In this document: one piece after another, positions 63,098 through 64,000 of the stretch | Layout of the letters: each line of letters begins with the position of its first letter | How positions within the stretch are numbered: position 1 is the first letter of the stretch | Source of the DNA: Paenibacillus nuruki | GTDB taxonomy: Bacteria; Bacillota; Bacilli; Paenibacillales; Paenibacillaceae | Assembly: GCF_001721045.1 (NCBI RefSeq) | Contig: NZ_MDER01000051.1 | Location: forward strand, 28,032-92,031 | Length of the DNA: 64,000 nucleotides | Reading direction: 5' to 3' | Notes under the pieces: generated by a model | What the model was told of the DNA's origin: nothing | The model's database searches: none | The model's input: only the letters and a program-made list of their open reading frames with translations | Position numbers and translations under genes: made by a program

Positions 63098-64000
63098 TTA
63101 GTAATCCCAATCTATATCATTTAAATTATTTAACATATTTTCTCCTTCTTCTTGTTGAATCATTTTTATAAAAAATGCCATTCCATATAAATGTTCTTTA
63201 TAATTTGATTTTTGAATACCAATTCTAGCTAAATGGCTATTTACTCCAAATCTTTTACAATAATATATTTGCTGGCGTAAATATTGTTTTGTTTCTTTGG
63301 GTACAGACAATTTATTATTCACAATTATTCCAGTAACTTCTTGACGTTTATTAGAGTACTGAATTCTTGTCTTTCTTTCATTAACTTTAAAACCTTCTTC
63401 TATAAGAATATTTTTAAAAACTTTCAAATATTTAACTAGATACTTATTTCCTGAAATTGTTATATCATCTGCATATCTACTGTAATCAGCCTTTAATTTC
63501 TTGGCTAGTAACATAAAACGAACATCTAGCTTATAGCTGATAATATTTGAAATGTATGGACTAGTAGGAGCTCCTTGAGGAAGGCTACCTTTATAAGAAC
63601 ACAATTTGGATAATAGAAAAGATACTTCATTTGTATAACCATAATATTTAAAAATAAAGAAAACATCATTATAAGTTATAGATGGAAAAAAGTCTTTTAT
63701 GTCCATATTTATTACACAATCTTTATTAATATGCTTTTTAGCATTATCTATGATTGACTTTTCTTTAACAAAACCAGTACAAACTTCTGAAACTGGAATA
63801 TTATATAAAATATTATCTAAAATCCATCTTTGTATGTATTTTAATCCTTGAGCGGGTATCGATATATCTCTATATTCTCCCAATCTTTTTTTAGGAATAG
63901 ATATTTCTTTATAAAACATTTCAGTTACCATGAGAATTTGAAAAATATATTCTTTTTTTAAACCTATTAATTTAGCAAAATGATTTTTATCGAATATAAC
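63098..64000 (-). CDS. retron-type reverse transcriptase (runs off right edge)
   Basis: Reading from the window edge gives about 300 residues without a start codon in sight (the frame begins VIFDKNHFAKLIGL, typical of a retron N-terminus). Seen motifs: YRDISIPAQGLKYIQRWIL; the NAKKH of the NAxxH motif; NMDIKDFFPSI with a metal-binding Asp; LPQGAPTSPYISN; the catalytic YADDIT; and EVTGIIVNNKLS, the VTG motif found in retron RTs. This pattern separates it from group II introns and DGRs. The msr-msd RNA normally lies upstream of the RT, which here is beyond 64,000. The region is clearly AT-richer than its neighbours, consistent with transfer. Confidence 0.88.
   Translation of the reverse strand, partial: VIFDKNHFAKLIGLKKEYIFQILMVTEMFYKEISIPKKRLGEYRDISIPAQGLKYIQRWILDNILYNIPVSEVCTGFVKEKSIIDNAKKHINKDCVINMDIKDFFPSITYNDVFFIFKYYGYTNEVSFLLSKLCSYKGSLPQGAPTSPYISNIISYKLDVRFMLLAKKLKADYSRYADDITISGNKYLVKYLKVFKNILIEEGFKVNERKTRIQYSNKRQEVTGIIVNNKLSVPKETKQYLRQQIYYCKRFGVNSHLARIGIQKSNYKEHLYGMAFFIKMIQQEEGENMLNNLNDIDWDY

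Noticed and set aside
1..64000. CRISPR array, rRNA, tRNA or prophage structural genes
   Set aside because: No regularly spaced repeats, no tRNA-like cloverleaf stretches and no phage structural or integrase genes were recognised.

Overview
The window looks like chromosomal DNA from a spore-former of the Bacillota, most likely Paenibacillus or a close relative. The reasons are strong AGGAGG-type ribosome binding sites, sigma-A promoters, CcpA-type cre sites, a YesMN/Lpl-type sugar-uptake locus without its own ATPase, an S-layer-homology (SLH) protein next to a very large secreted protein, and a wide set of secreted glycosidases. Species assignment is inference; I could not search databases. 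Most genes read on the minus strand, and base composition is moderately AT-rich throughout, rising sharply after about 62,600.

Layout. 1-3,544: glycogen genes glgC-glgD-glgP (glgP runs off the left edge). 3,682-4,239: orphan Imm11-like gene. 4,549-9,833: acetate locus, acuC and acuA facing acsA, with a membrane acyltransferase between and no acuB. 9,948-11,555: a LOV blue-light hybrid histidine kinase. 11,732-16,725: secreted carboxylesterase with a cre-controlled promoter, then two cell-wall hydrolases. 17,309-32,770: a carbohydrate island with secreted galactanase (GH53), GH32, LacI regulator, GH42 beta-galactosidase, binding protein plus two permeases, and a YesMN-like two-component system that continues into DUF1361 and ADP-ribosylglycohydrolase genes. 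32,857-39,499: stand-alone ABC ATPase, aldo/keto reductase, LD-carboxypeptidase-like peptidase, an ANT(6)-like protein with altered catalytic positions, an orphan FecCD-type permease and an MFS transporter. 39,582-48,837: VanZ-like protein, HD-Nudix fusion, GH2, Cof-type HAD phosphatase, M3 oligopeptidase, RNA methyltransferase-like protein, and an FAD-dependent dehydrogenase behind a clear guanine-class purine riboswitch. 49,259-53,995: large secreted protein plus SLH protein. 54,382-62,361: PNPOx-like protein, small unknowns, secreted GH30, Nudix, PPK2 plus CHAD polyphosphate pair, methyltransferase and an Imm41-like orphan.

The right end (62,400-64,000) changes character. A structured repeat (62,445-62,558) shares core and architecture, but not stem sequence, with one at 23,494-23,609; a half copy lies near 18,400. 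Next come an XRE regulator behind a cluster of related inverted operators and, convergent with it, a retron-type reverse transcriptase that runs off the right edge. Its promoter side, where the msr-msd RNA and perhaps an effector would lie, is outside the window.

How it fits together: galactan would be cut outside by GH53, imported by the Lpl-type transporter under YesMN control and finished by GH42, while cre sites at acsA, acuA, the esterase, GH53 and GH30 suggest shared CcpA control. The most interesting items are the retron edge, the covarying structured repeat, the guanine riboswitch on an FAD dehydrogenase, the LOV kinase, the HD-Nudix fusion and the ANT(6)-like protein with a lost active site.
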